Shown: positions 26,630 through 35,253, numbered from the stretch's first letter. The stretch: DNA of 64,000 nt from Candidatus Thorarchaeota archaeon (GCA_020348985.1 CP070761.1:760990-824989); one strand, 5' to 3'. Notes: generated by a model from the letters alone, not told the origin. Numbers and translations: made by a program.

Positions 26630-26724
26630 TTGGAATCAGATGGCGCGTTTATCTACTCCCCTATCGAACACTCTATCAGGGGAAAACCACAGATGTGAGA
26701 TTAGAGAGAAAGAGATGCGACCTC
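26630..26724 (+). promoter_or_regulatory. Gap before uvrC with TATA-like element and inverted repeat
   Basis: TTTATCTA at about 26649-26656 resembles a weak TATA box and CCCCT/AGGGG (26658-26662 and 26678-26682) can pair around a 15-base loop. The uvrC gene may therefore have a secondary promoter in addition to read-through from uvrA. Confidence 0.35.
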
Positions 26725-28533
26725 ATGACAAACCTTGCGAAACTAGTAGATGATCTTCCTGACTCTCCAGGTGTCTACATCTGGAAGAATGAGAAGGACG
26801 AGGCACTCTACATAGGCAAGGCGAAATCGCTGAAGAAGAGGGTTAGTTCCTATCTTCGAAAGAAGGGTCAGTTTAGAACGACTTGGGAGATGATGTCAGA
26901 GGCCAAAGACCTGGAGGTGATTCTTACTGGTTCTGAACGCGAGGCCCTACTGCTTGAGGCTACACTCATCAAGACAAGGCAGCCCAGGTACAATATTCGT
27001 CTTAAGGATGACAAAGTCCAGACATGGGTCAGAGTTGACCTAAGACGAAACATTCCATCATTCGAAGTGACTCGTGACGTAGATCGCGACGGAGCTACCT
27101 ACTACGGACCCTTTGGCGGATCACGCAGAATGGAGCGAGTCATGGACACAGTACGCCGACACATTCCCGTCTGCATGTGCAAGGAGCCAGAGAATGTCAA
27201 ACGTGAGTGTATGGACTTCCATCTGGGGAGATGCGTTGCACCTTGTATAAACAAGGTCTCTAAGGAAGACTACAGATCCCTCGTCGATCAAATGGGGCTG
27301 TATCTCGATGGACGCTTTGAGAAGCTAACCGAGCTGCTCAGCGAGCAGATGAACGACGCCTCAGTCAACTTGGAATTCGAGAGGGCGGCAACACTGCGTG
27401 ACCGTTTGGATGACATCAGGATGATTCTCAGAAAGCAGAAGGTGGTCGAGTTCAATGGCGCGAATAGAGACGTTCTAGGAATCTCAAGGACCGAACAGGC
27501 GGCACTTGTTGAACTGCTGATTATCAGAGGAGGTCGGTTGATTGGACATGACAACTTCTACTTCGAGGTTGACCTAGAGACCCCCGACAGTGAGGTCCTG
27601 AAAGCATTCACGGAACAATACTATCTGACAATCCCACGGCTTCCCGACGAAGTGATTGTTCCCTCTCAGTTTCCAGACATGAGGAAACTTGGCAAATGGC
27701 TGAGTGAGACCCACAACACCTCAATCTCATTGGTTCTCCCGTACGACGAGAAGAAGCAGGACTTGGTAATAATGGCCAATGAGAATGCCAGAAGAGCTCT
27801 ACGTAAGATACTCATCCTTGAAGATCAGGACACAGCTATCATACATGATGGAGTGAAGGAACTTCGAGAGGCTCTTGGCATGGACCATGCGCCTCTTCAC
27901 ATAGAGGGATTTGATATCTCAAATGTACAAGGAACCGATCCAGCCGGTTCGTGCGTCGTTTTCAGAAACGGGGTGCCAGACAACAAAAGCTACAGAATGT
28001 TCAGGATCCGCGTCAAAGAGAGTCCGGATGACTACGCTATGATGAATGAGGTTGTTTTCAGGCGATATCGGGGCGTCTTGGAGCGTGGAGGTAATCTGCC
28101 GGATCTTGTCGTCGTAGACGGAGGAAAGGGTCAGCTCGGTGTGGCGTTGAAAGCACTAGAAGAGTTAGGCTTGGATACTGTGCAAGTTGCAGCGATTGCT
28201 AAACAAGATGAGGTCTTGTTTACAAGAGAGGATTCTGATGGCGTTCTTTTGGAATTTGGCTCTGACGCACTGCATCTGATTCAGAGTGTTAGAGACGAAG
28301 CACACCGGTTCGCTCAGCGTTATCACCACAAGCTGCGCGAGAAAAGATTCTCTGGGTCGATATTGGAGGAGGCTCCTGGAATTGGCAAGAAACGTCGTGC
28401 TGCTCTTATCAAGAAGTTCGGTAGCTATAAGGGTGTCCGCTCCGCGTCAGTCAAGGAGATTGCATCTGTTGAGGGGATGACTCTAAGCGCCGCCAAGAAG
28501 CTTCACGAGTGGATGGAAACCGAAGGGAACTAA
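26725..28533 (+). CDS. uvrC: Excinuclease ABC subunit C
   Basis: 602 aa dual-incision nuclease. GIY-YIG domain for the 3' cut at the N-terminus (GVY at 16-18, YIG at 29-31); UVR domain for UvrB binding at about 199-234; RNase H-like domain for the 5' cut with FDISNVQG, VVVDGGKGQLG and DEAHRFAQRYHH; and a C-terminal helix-hairpin-helix pair (EAPGIGKKRRAALI and SVEGMTLSAAKKL). Cysteines at 150, 162, 170 and 174 have the spacing reported for the UvrC iron-sulfur cluster. The ATG at 26725 gives the conventional N-terminus; a GTG at 26695 is possible. It completes the uvrBAAC locus. Confidence 0.96.
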   Translation: MTNLAKLVDDLPDSPGVYIWKNEKDEALYIGKAKSLKKRVSSYLRKKGQFRTTWEMMSEAKDLEVILTGSEREALLLEATLIKTRQPRYNIRLKDDKVQTWVRVDLRRNIPSFEVTRDVDRDGATYYGPFGGSRRMERVMDTVRRHIPVCMCKEPENVKRECMDFHLGRCVAPCINKVSKEDYRSLVDQMGLYLDGRFEKLTELLSEQMNDASVNLEFERAATLRDRLDDIRMILRKQKVVEFNGANRDVLGISRTEQAALVELLIIRGGRLIGHDNFYFEVDLETPDSEVLKAFTEQYYLTIPRLPDEVIVPSQFPDMRKLGKWLSETHNTSISLVLPYDEKKQDLVIMANENARRALRKILILEDQDTAIIHDGVKELREALGMDHAPLHIEGFDISNVQGTDPAGSCVVFRNGVPDNKSYRMFRIRVKESPDDYAMMNEVVFRRYRGVLERGGNLPDLVVVDGGKGQLGVALKALEELGLDTVQVAAIAKQDEVLFTREDSDGVLLEFGSDALHLIQSVRDEAHRFAQRYHHKLREKRFSGSILEEAPGIGKKRRAALIKKFGSYKGVRSASVKEIASVEGMTLSAAKKLHEWMETEGN

Positions 28534-28541
28534 TTCCTTCA

Positions 28542-28572
28542 TCGTTCTATCGATTCGGATGAACGACACCTT
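28542..28572 (+). terminator. Possible uvrC terminator hairpin
   Basis: TCGTTC (28542-28547) pairs with GAACGA (28561-28566) around a 13-base loop, 9 bp after the uvrC stop. The following CACCTTTATTCC also resembles the TATA element of the RAM-domain gene at 28622. Confidence 0.35.
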
Positions 28573-28621
28573 TATTCCTAGGGAATTTCGACAGCAGTCA
28601 GGCAACGCGTGGTGAACTGTT

Positions 28622-28867
28622 GTGGCCATTCGGATATTCCTAACAATAAGAACCGAGGAAGGCAAGGCTGAATCAGTTCATAAAACACTCACGAGATTTC
28701 CCGAGGTTGTAGAGTCCCATAGGGTCTTGACTGGTGACTACGATGTGGTTGCATTTGTGGAGGTCAAGACAATGGACAGATACCGAGCATTCTCTGTCGA
28801 TCAGATTGCCACTATCGAGGGAGTCATCGACTATACATCATTTCTCACAATCGGGCCTGGTGAATGA
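28622..28867 (+). CDS. Stand-alone AsnC/Lrp-type ligand-binding (RAM) domain
   Basis: 81 aa comprising only the beta-alpha-beta-beta-alpha-beta RAM domain of Lrp/AsnC regulators: FLTIRTEEGKAESVHKTLTR, then the hallmark VLTGDYDVVAFVEVKTMDRY, and a final strand YTSFLTI. No helix-turn-helix is present. In other archaea such proteins bind amino acids and may associate with full-length Lrp proteins. GTG start with GGTGA a few bases upstream and TTTATT at about 28571. It is convergent with an amino acid permease gene 4 bp away, which is suggestive of, but does not prove, amino acid sensing. Confidence 0.85.
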   Translation: MAIRIFLTIRTEEGKAESVHKTLTRFPEVVESHRVLTGDYDVVAFVEVKTMDRYRAFSVDQIATIEGVIDYTSFLTIGPGE

Positions 28868-28870
28868 TAC

Positions 28871-30244
28871 CTAGGACTCATTTGCCAAGTGTATTTTGTT
28901 TCTCTTGCGGCCGTATGCTAGATATATCAATAGACCAATGATTGCTATCCACAGTCCCATCCATAACGATTCTACACCCACGTTTGCGATGAAGAGAAGA
29001 CAAACAGCAGCCCCAAGAATGGGTCCAAGTGGATAGAATCTGGCCTTGAATGTACCAGGAACGGTCAGTCCTTTTTCTCTTAGGGCAATTACAGAGGAGT
29101 TGACTATTGTCTGGCCGACAAGGTAGGCCAGTCCTGACAATGATGCCACTAGTTCCACCCTGCCAGTTGATGCAAAGACAGCAACTGCAACAAACGAGAC
29201 TATAAGCGCTGGTATCGGTGTCTTGGATCTAGTGTGCACACGTTCCAAGAATCTCGGGAAGTATCTGTCTCTTCCAAGAGCAAATGCAACTCTTGCCGTG
29301 GATAGGAATGTGGCATTCAGTGCTGCGAAATTCGAAGCAGCCATTCCTGCGAGACCAAAGAAGAACGCTGCAGTGCCCAGCATGTTCCCGTAGACATAGG
29401 CGACAGGAGTGAAGTTGTCCTGAACTGTACTATAGGGTACAACTCCAACTATCACAAATGTGGCAGCTACGTAAACCACAGTCGCAATCAACAATGTGAG
29501 TAGGATAGCTCTGGGGATAGTCCTTGCTGGATCTTTGATTTCTTCAGATGCAGTTGTGATGAGCTCGTAGCCGATGAAACTAATGTAGATGAACGACACC
29601 GTCGCCATCAGCTCAAAGAATCCGCCACCAGCGACAAAGAGAGGTTCAAGATTTTCGGGTTGTACGAAGAATAATCCAATCCCGATGAAGGAGAAGAGAA
29701 CAACCGACTGGGCGATATTGAGAATGCCCAACACCCCACTGACACCTCTCACGCTCACAACATTGGTGATGAAAGTGAAAGCAATAATCGCAATAGCTAT
29801 GAGTCCCACTGTGATACCATTCGAGCCAGGGATGAACACTGCGAGTACATAGGCGACAGCGAGAGAGTACAGGCCGCAGGCAACGATGTTTCCAATGAAG
29901 AGGAACCAGCCGGTTATGAATCCAGGAAAGCCTCCGATGGTGTCATGTGCAAATGTATAGCCTCCTCCCTGCTTAGGGATGGAGCTAGCAAGTTCGGCGT
30001 AGTTGATAGCTGTGAATACTGTCATGAGTCCGGTAATCAGGTAGGCCAGCACCACAGCTGGCCCAACCATTCCTGCAGCTACACCAGAAATGACATAGAT
30101 CCCGCCACCAAGCATCGCTCCTAGTCCAAGATTGGTAGCACCGATGAGACCGAGACGTCGAGCAAACTTGCCTTCGGAGTGCTGTGTTTCAGACGACTCG
30201 ATCATCAAAATCAACTCGGGAAGTGAACCGGAAACTCCTGACAT
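28871..30244 (-). CDS. APC-family amino acid permease
   Basis: 457 aa (or 444 from ATG 30205), 12 predicted transmembrane helices. Motifs of the amino acid-polyamine-organocation family: helix 1 LGAMLGGGIYVISG (unwound G-G-G substrate site), GPAVVLAYLITGLMTVFTAINYAELASSIPKQGGGYTF, and helix 6 SFIYISFIGYELITTASEEIKDPARTIPRAI. Most likely a cation-coupled importer of amino acids; the specific substrate cannot be read. Its 3' end nearly touches that of the RAM-domain gene. Confidence 0.9.
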   Translation of the reverse strand: MSGVSGSLPELILMIESSETQHSEGKFARRLGLIGATNLGLGAMLGGGIYVISGVAAGMVGPAVVLAYLITGLMTVFTAINYAELASSIPKQGGGYTFAHDTIGGFPGFITGWFLFIGNIVACGLYSLAVAYVLAVFIPGSNGITVGLIAIAIIAFTFITNVVSVRGVSGVLGILNIAQSVVLFSFIGIGLFFVQPENLEPLFVAGGGFFELMATVSFIYISFIGYELITTASEEIKDPARTIPRAILLTLLIATVVYVAATFVIVGVVPYSTVQDNFTPVAYVYGNMLGTAAFFFGLAGMAASNFAALNATFLSTARVAFALGRDRYFPRFLERVHTRSKTPIPALIVSFVAVAVFASTGRVELVASLSGLAYLVGQTIVNSSVIALREKGLTVPGTFKARFYPLGPILGAAVCLLFIANVGVESLWMGLWIAIIGLLIYLAYGRKRNKIHLANES

Positions 30245-30414
30245 AGGGCAGAAGTGTTTCCCAGACGCCCTCTGAGATGTCTTTTGAAGCTTTTGTAGAC
30301 GCCCTACTTCGAAAGACCGCTAGAGAAATCGTGGAGACAAATCGTTTCACTTAAATGGAGCGCACCGTGCGAAAAAGCTCGTGAAGCTCAGACGAAGAGC
30401 TCAAGGTGATGCGC

Positions 30415-30600
30415 ATGATTTGGAAAGTCGACGATGACTTGTGTACCGCGTGTGGAACCTGTGCAGATGTCTGTCCTGTTGACCCAACACTCTACGTCGT
30501 GAATGACACAGCAGTGTACCAGGTCGACCGCGAAGATGAGTGCACCGAGTGCTGGGCATGCCATGATAGCTGCCCCGAAGGTGCAATCTCAGAAGGCTAG
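30415..30600 (+). CDS. 2[4Fe-4S] ferredoxin
   Basis: About 61 aa. Two complete cluster motifs: CTACGTCADVCPVDP and CTECWACHDSCPEGAI, each CxxCxxCxxxCP, so it should carry two [4Fe-4S] clusters and act as a low-potential cytosolic electron carrier. The ATG at 30415 follows AAGGTG by 5 bases; earlier GTG 30406 and ATG 30409 are in frame. Single gene, followed by a terminator hairpin. Confidence 0.92.
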   Translation: MIWKVDDDLCTACGTCADVCPVDPTLYVVNDTAVYQVDREDECTECWACHDSCPEGAISEG

Positions 30601-30653
30601 TTACAGACTATTGGCACAAGAAATCAGAACTGACAGGAACGTCAGCCCAGGTG

Positions 30654-30698
30654 GTTGACGTGACTGTCACTCAACTTCGCTTATCGTTTTCTTCTTAT
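30654..30698 (+). terminator. Ferredoxin terminator
   Basis: GTTGA-C-GTGAC (30654-30664) pairs with GTCAC-TCAAC (30666-30675), a 10-bp stem with one bulge and a very tight loop, followed by TTATCGTTTTCTTCTTATTC on the + strand, 54 bp after the ferredoxin stop. Confidence 0.6.
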
Positions 30699-30708
30699 TC
30701 TCGACGAG

Positions 30709-30993
30709 CTAGTCTATCACTTTGTAAGGCTCACCAAGAACTGAATCGAAATAGGCTCGTAGAGTATCATCGTGAAGTATAACCCGGACGTGAGCTAATT
30801 CGTCTCTATTTGGATCGAATGTTCCCCTAACCAACTCGATTCTGGATTCATCGTCAAGAGCAAGTGTGGTTCTTTCTTCGTCCACCTCTTCGTTCATTCC
30901 GAATTTGTCTCGAATGGCTTCTAAGCATTCACGGTAGTTCTCAGGATTGATCTTGTAGTATAATTTCACGAATGAATCACCACTGCTTTCCAT
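30709..30993 (-). CDS. Small hypothetical protein, 94 aa
   Basis: Soluble, acidic protein: FVKLYYKINPENYRECLEAI then a beta-rich centre (TTLALDDESRIELVRGTFD, LAHVRVILHDDT) and a helical end. The alpha/beta alternation looks like a real small domain, but I recognise no family. ATG at 30993 with AAAGG just upstream, and an ATTAATA TATA-like element about 15-25 bp further. Divergent from the PLD-like gene. Confidence 0.6.
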   Translation of the reverse strand: MESSGDSFVKLYYKINPENYRECLEAIRDKFGMNEEVDEERTTLALDDESRIELVRGTFDPNRDELAHVRVILHDDTLRAYFDSVLGEPYKVID

Positions 30994-31061
30994 GGTCCTT
31001 TAGAAAGTTATTAATCGAGTGGAGGGGACCTCTCGTCTATCTCACAGCTGAGGAGGAGACA

Positions 31062-32747
31062 ATGAATAGGAACCACCACAAGGCAGCAGCTCTTGTCTTT
31101 GCGGCGCTCATGGTGTCAGGGATTGGTACGCTCTTGATGACCGCAGAAGCAACGGCTGGATCATATGAATTCGACTTCTCTCCGCTAGACTTCACGTGGC
31201 AGACTTTCGACAGAAACATGAATGTCACTACATTCGTTTCACCAGATGGGAGCCGGGAAGCCCTATGGCACATTCTGAATAGTGCGCAGGAGAGCATCTA
31301 TGTTGAGATATTCGGAATCAACAACCCCTACATACTTGACTTGATTCATGAGCTCCACACAACTAAGCCGGCTCTGGACTTCAAGTTTCTCTTAGGATAC
31401 AATAGCATTGGCTACTATATCCCCAACGACCATGTTGCCTACAATCTCACACAACTGGGAATTCCCGTCAGATGGACTAACTCTGACGACTTCACTTATG
31501 CACATCAGAAGTTTGTAATAGTTGACAACAAGACAACAGTGGTTCATTCAGGAAATTGGGCAAAGACGAGCTTTCCACAGGATGGCGACAAGGCAAATCG
31601 TGAATGGAGCATTGCCATGACTGACACAGAGGTAACCAACTACTACAGAGACGTATTCGACTATGATTGGAGCCGCGGTACTGACTATGATGAAGTGTCC
31701 GATGGCATAGGTTCGCCGCTGACTCGCACCGGCACTAGCAGCACATATCCTAACCCCTTCGCAACTCCCGGGCAATTTAGCGGTCAAATGGCTGTGACAC
31801 CTATCTTCAGTCCGGATACTAGTCTGCAAGGCATTCTCTACTGCATCAACAGTGCACAAGCAACACTTGACATCCAGATTCCATACTTCACCAGCGTGGG
31901 AGATGGTGGTGCTGTCGATCAAGTCATTGCTGCGATTCTCGCAGCGAAGGGACGAGGCGTGACGGTCCGTGTAATATCAGAGGAAGAGTATGATTTCGAA
32001 ATAGTTGCAGACCTATTCCATCAACATGACATCCCCATTGCTTGGCAGGACACAAGATGGTTCACTGCCAACCATAACAAGGCCATCATAGTCGATGGTA
32101 TGATCGTTCTGATCAGCAGTATCAACTACAGTGATGGTAGCATTTCTGAGAATAGAGAAGCAGGAGTCATAATAGAAAACCAGAATGTAGCACAATGGTA
32201 CCAAGATGTATTCGATTTTGACTGGGAGATTGCTGATAGCGAAGCAATGGACGAAGTCAATGTTTACTGGGCCCCCAACATACCTACCAGCAGCTCACCG
32301 ATCACTGTTACAGTCTACGCTCATGACCTGTATCCAGATGTGGATGAAGTACAGCTTGATGTCAAGATAGGTGATGGCGCTTGGTCAAACAACACAATTA
32401 CATCGAATGTTGTGGAATCTCTTGAAGGAGATCTTGAGAACTACTTCTACGAGATATCCGCACAGGCTGATGGGACAAACATCACTGTTGTGGGACGCAT
32501 TCGAGTGAGTGCTACATGGCACATTGGAGTTCCAATGGTGATACGAGTGCGGAATTCTATTGCACCTTTGACCACTACTACTACACCGCCGCCTGACTTC
32601 ATGGCCACTTATGGACCTTTGATGATTGCGGCCATAATCGCAGTTCTTTGCGGCGGCGGGGGCTATGCGGCCCGCAGAAGAGGATATCTAGGTGGTCGCA
32701 CTAGGTCTTCAGGCAGAAAACGGAAATCTAAGAAGAAACGCTCCTGA
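31062..32747 (+). CDS. Exported, membrane-anchored phospholipase D-like protein
   Basis: 561 aa. Signal peptide at about 1-33 (basic NRNHHK, hydrophobic LVFAALMVSGIGTLLM, ATAGS). Two PLD catalytic motifs are intact: HxKxxxxD at H148/K150/D155 followed by SGNW, and H338/K340/D345 followed by SSINYS, so phosphodiesterase activity is plausible. A beta-rich domain (about 400-500), a Thr/Pro linker, a transmembrane helix (GPLMIAAIIAVLCGGGGYA) and a very basic tail anchor it at the outer face. The ATG at 31062 has GAGGAGGAG upstream; the in-frame ATG at 30972 is rejected because it would lack a signal peptide. Substrate may be a phospholipid, nucleic acid or other phosphodiester. Confidence 0.88.
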   Translation: MNRNHHKAAALVFAALMVSGIGTLLMTAEATAGSYEFDFSPLDFTWQTFDRNMNVTTFVSPDGSREALWHILNSAQESIYVEIFGINNPYILDLIHELHTTKPALDFKFLLGYNSIGYYIPNDHVAYNLTQLGIPVRWTNSDDFTYAHQKFVIVDNKTTVVHSGNWAKTSFPQDGDKANREWSIAMTDTEVTNYYRDVFDYDWSRGTDYDEVSDGIGSPLTRTGTSSTYPNPFATPGQFSGQMAVTPIFSPDTSLQGILYCINSAQATLDIQIPYFTSVGDGGAVDQVIAAILAAKGRGVTVRVISEEEYDFEIVADLFHQHDIPIAWQDTRWFTANHNKAIIVDGMIVLISSINYSDGSISENREAGVIIENQNVAQWYQDVFDFDWEIADSEAMDEVNVYWAPNIPTSSSPITVTVYAHDLYPDVDEVQLDVKIGDGAWSNNTITSNVVESLEGDLENYFYEISAQADGTNITVVGRIRVSATWHIGVPMVIRVRNSIAPLTTTTTPPPDFMATYGPLMIAAIIAVLCGGGGYAARRRGYLGGRTRSSGRKRKSKKKRS

Positions 32748-32819
32748 AGGTATGAAATCATCCAAGGCAGCCTCTTTGAGGCAATGCCTTGGCTCTTTTG
32801 CTTTCGCAGCTCTCTACAC

Positions 32820-33410
32820 TCAAGAGTTCTCAGCCATCTCAGCAAACTTCAGACAGTACTCTGCCTCGTCCCCCTCTCCTCTCTTCTCATGGAGGCCGCC
32901 AGCAATTCTGTATGCTCTGGAAACCTCCGGCCATCTCTCCTTGGCATCAAGACAGAGCGCAAGGGCCTTCCAGATTTCGGGGTCTTCGGACTCGAACTTT
33001 AGAGCTTCGTAGTATGCCTCTATTGCCTCATCTATCTTGAGCAGGCTCTCCAATGCCCTCGCCTTCTTCACCAAGAGGATTGCACTATCCTTGGCTTCTT
33101 TCAGTCCAGTCTGAGCAGTCCGAAGTGCATCATCGAAGGACCCGGTAGTCAAGTAAGCTTCTGCCTTGTTGGAATGTCCTGTTGGATCCTTTGGATCAAT
33201 GGCAATTGCGCGGTCAAATGCCTCTATCGCCTCTATCTGGTCACCAACGTGAATCTGAACCAAACCGAGTTCGTTCAGTGCCTGAATTGATTCTGCATTG
33301 GCCTCCAGTGCTCTCTTATAGACCTCGATTGCCTTCTTGTTCAAGCCTCTTTGCCTGAGAGACCTTGCTTCCGCCAGAAGGGATTCGAAAGGCTGACCGT
33401 CGGTTGCCAT
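32820..33410 (-). CDS. TPR-repeat protein
   Basis: About 196 aa, with four to five tetratricopeptide repeats from about residue 5 on, for example AIEVYKRALEANAESIQALNE and AIEAFDRAIAIDPKDPTGHSN, then AIEAYYEALKFESEDPEIWK. A scaffold for protein-protein contacts; partner unknown. The frame is open to 33509, but a TATA-like GTTAAAAC (- strand, about 33484-33492) would place the transcript start near 33460, so ATG 33410 is preferred. Divergent from the acidic membrane protein gene at 33537. Confidence 0.85.
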   Translation of the reverse strand: MATDGQPFESLLAEARSLRQRGLNKKAIEVYKRALEANAESIQALNELGLVQIHVGDQIEAIEAFDRAIAIDPKDPTGHSNKAEAYLTTGSFDDALRTAQTGLKEAKDSAILLVKKARALESLLKIDEAIEAYYEALKFESEDPEIWKALALCLDAKERWPEVSRAYRIAGGLHEKRGEGDEAEYCLKFAEMAENS

Positions 33411-33536
33411 GGTGAGTGCAGCTATCAGTTTTCTATTAATCGTTGTCCTGTCATACTGCTCTGTCAACGCGAAAGACAACAACTGTTTTAACTGGGACAC
33501 AGAGTCCACTTTCCATTCCTATCTGAGGTCAGATTC

Positions 33537-34082
33537 ATGATACATGAGGAAGAGGACTACGAAGACGAATTCGAAGAGTACGAGGAATCTGATGAGGACT
33601 ACTTTGAAGAAGACGATGATGAGGAATCCGAAACCGATACTCGCACGTACGATGAGGGACCTCGGATTTCACGAATGGACCGATTCGCTGAAGATCCATG
33701 GCCTCCTCTAACGTTCATTCTGACATTGATAGGTCTAGCAATCGTCTTGTTTACTCCTCCACCTATCTGGGCCGCTGCAAATTACCTGATTTTCGGGACC
33801 TACGTTCTCGTCATTGTGACTGGCGTGGCAACTTCCATGGGGATAACAGCATGGAAAGAAGAGACCGAGTCACGCATGAGGCTTGCAGCGCCGATAGTTC
33901 TGGTCATCACGTTTGCATGCCTCATTGTTGGAGTCCTTGACTCATTGCTCTGGATTCTGAACGGTGTTGGATTGGTTGCAGAATGGGGAAGTCCAGTCGT
34001 AACTTTCTGTATCACAATAGCCCTGTTTGGTGTCTACAGCCTTTATTTCATTAGAAGAACAGTCAGAGGCGAAAGCCGCTAA
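33537..34082 (+). CDS. Membrane protein with a highly acidic N-terminal tail
   Basis: 181 aa. Residues 1-42 are almost all Glu/Asp interspersed with Tyr and Phe (EEEDYEDEFEEYEESDEDYF), followed by four transmembrane helices (about 58-75, 80-103, 115-138 and 150-170) and a basic end (RRTVRGESR). The acidic-aromatic tail is expected in the cytoplasm and looks like a disordered interaction segment. I recognise no family. ATG 33537 is preceded by GAGGT at the usual distance. The next gene follows within about 15 bp, so it is probably in an operon with the MazG-like gene. Confidence 0.7.
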   Translation: MIHEEEDYEDEFEEYEESDEDYFEEDDDEESETDTRTYDEGPRISRMDRFAEDPWPPLTFILTLIGLAIVLFTPPPIWAAANYLIFGTYVLVIVTGVATSMGITAWKEETESRMRLAAPIVLVITFACLIVGVLDSLLWILNGVGLVAEWGSPVVTFCITIALFGVYSLYFIRRTVRGESR

Positions 34083-34097
34083 CAGAGAGTGTCCTTG

Positions 34098-34469
34098 ATG
34101 AGTTACCCCGACTATTCACTACGTGAATTGATCGGCTTTATCAAGGCGTTTGTGGATGAACGTAATTGGCACAGATTTCACACGCCTTCTGCACTTGCCC
34201 TGTCAGCTGCAATTGAGCTGGGGGAGCTCCTGGAGTTGTTTCAGTGGCGGTCGGAAGAAGACGTGGTTGATGCTCTTGCAGACAACAAGTTCAAAGAGTC
34301 ACTCTCTCAGGAGATTGCTGACGTTCTGATCTATCTATTGAGACTGACTGACGTGGCAGGCATCGATCCTTCGGCGGCAATTATCGAGAAGCTGAAGAAG
34401 AACGCATTGAAGTATCCGTCAAAGGAATGGAGAGGAAGGGCACCAAACAAGACTAGGACGGATCGATAA
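34098..34469 (+). CDS. MazG-like nucleotide pyrophosphohydrolase (dCTPase/RS21-C6 type)
   Basis: 123 aa, all-alpha NTP pyrophosphatase. It matches the RS21-C6/DCTPP1 branch: FVDERNWHRFHTPSALALSA, IELGELLELFQW (metal-binding ExxE), EIADVLIYLLRLTDVAGID (ExxD) and KLKKNALKYPSKEW. Such enzymes hydrolyse non-canonical or excess dNTPs, notably modified dCTP, protecting the nucleotide pool. ATG 34098 follows GAGAG; GTG 34089 is also possible. The 3' end overlaps that of the convergent nitrilase gene by 17 bp. Confidence 0.88.
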   Translation: MSYPDYSLRELIGFIKAFVDERNWHRFHTPSALALSAAIELGELLELFQWRSEEDVVDALADNKFKESLSQEIADVLIYLLRLTDVAGIDPSAAIIEKLKKNALKYPSKEWRGRAPNKTRTDR

Positions 34470-35253
34470 GCCTTCCATACATTTCGGGTTTCCTGTCCTT
34501 CAGGACATGGTTTCTCTTGGTTATCATTTTGTCATCAGCCAATGAGAGGTCTATGTCGACCCAGTCGATTGATGTTCCAGAAGAATTAGCTCTGACTAGC
34601 ACCTCGCCTTTTGGACTTGTGACTTGGGATTTTCCTGAGAACTGTATGCCACGTTCCAATCCTACCCTATTAGAGGTGAGTGTGAATACACGATTCTCGA
34701 TAGACCGTGTTATCATGGCTTCCTGACAGTACGGAAGGACTAGATTTGCAGGATGCAGAATGATCTGTGCGCCGTCGATTGCGAGAATCCTCGCCATTTC
34801 CGGGAAGATCCAATCAAAGCAAACCATTAGCCCGAACCTTGCGTCTCGGTAATCAAAGACTGGAGGTTTGCTATCACCCGCTTCAAACCAATGATTCTCG
34901 CGATCAAACAGATGCACTTTGCGGTAGGTGATGGCATGCTCTCCATCACAGAACGCCGCGGCTGAATTTGAAAACACATGTCCAAATCTTTCACATATTC
35001 CTGAAACAATCATCATGCCAGATGATGATCCCCTTTGGAGAATTCGACTGAAGGGTCCATCAGGGATCACTTCGCTCATCGCCTCGACTTCATCCCCGGA
35101 TTCAAAGACATATCCAGAGTTCGCAAGCTCTGGCAAGACTAAAATGTCAACGTTTGATTCTCTCGCAGAAGCAATTGCTTCCTCAGCTCCGGCAAGATTG
35201 GTCTCAGCTTCCATTATCTTTGGCTCAAGTTGGGCAAAGCCGACTCTTAGCAT
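34453..35253 (-). CDS. Carbon-nitrogen hydrolase (nitrilase superfamily)
   Basis: 266 aa amidase/nitrilase-fold enzyme. The Glu-Lys-Cys triad is visible: E42 in LPELANSGY, K112 in YRKVHLF and C145 in GLMVCFDWIFPE. The order and spacing fit omega-amidase-, carbamoylase- or N-carbamoylputrescine amidohydrolase-like members; substrate not determinable. It is a single gene divergent from the tiny acidic protein at 35371 and overlapping the MazG-like gene at its 3' end. Confidence 0.9.
   Translation of the reverse strand: MLRVGFAQLEPKIMEAETNLAGAEEAIASARESNVDILVLPELANSGYVFESGDEVEAMSEVIPDGPFSRILQRGSSSGMMIVSGICERFGHVFSNSAAAFCDGEHAITYRKVHLFDRENHWFEAGDSKPPVFDYRDARFGLMVCFDWIFPEMARILAIDGAQIILHPANLVLPYCQEAMITRSIENRVFTLTSNRVGLERGIQFSGKSQVTSPKGEVLVRANSSGTSIDWVDIDLSLADDKMITKRNHVLKDRKPEMYGRLIDPS

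Noticed and set aside
32692-33040. Three overlapping + strand frames after the PLD-like gene
   Set aside because: All lie opposite the TPR gene and show no protein-like composition.
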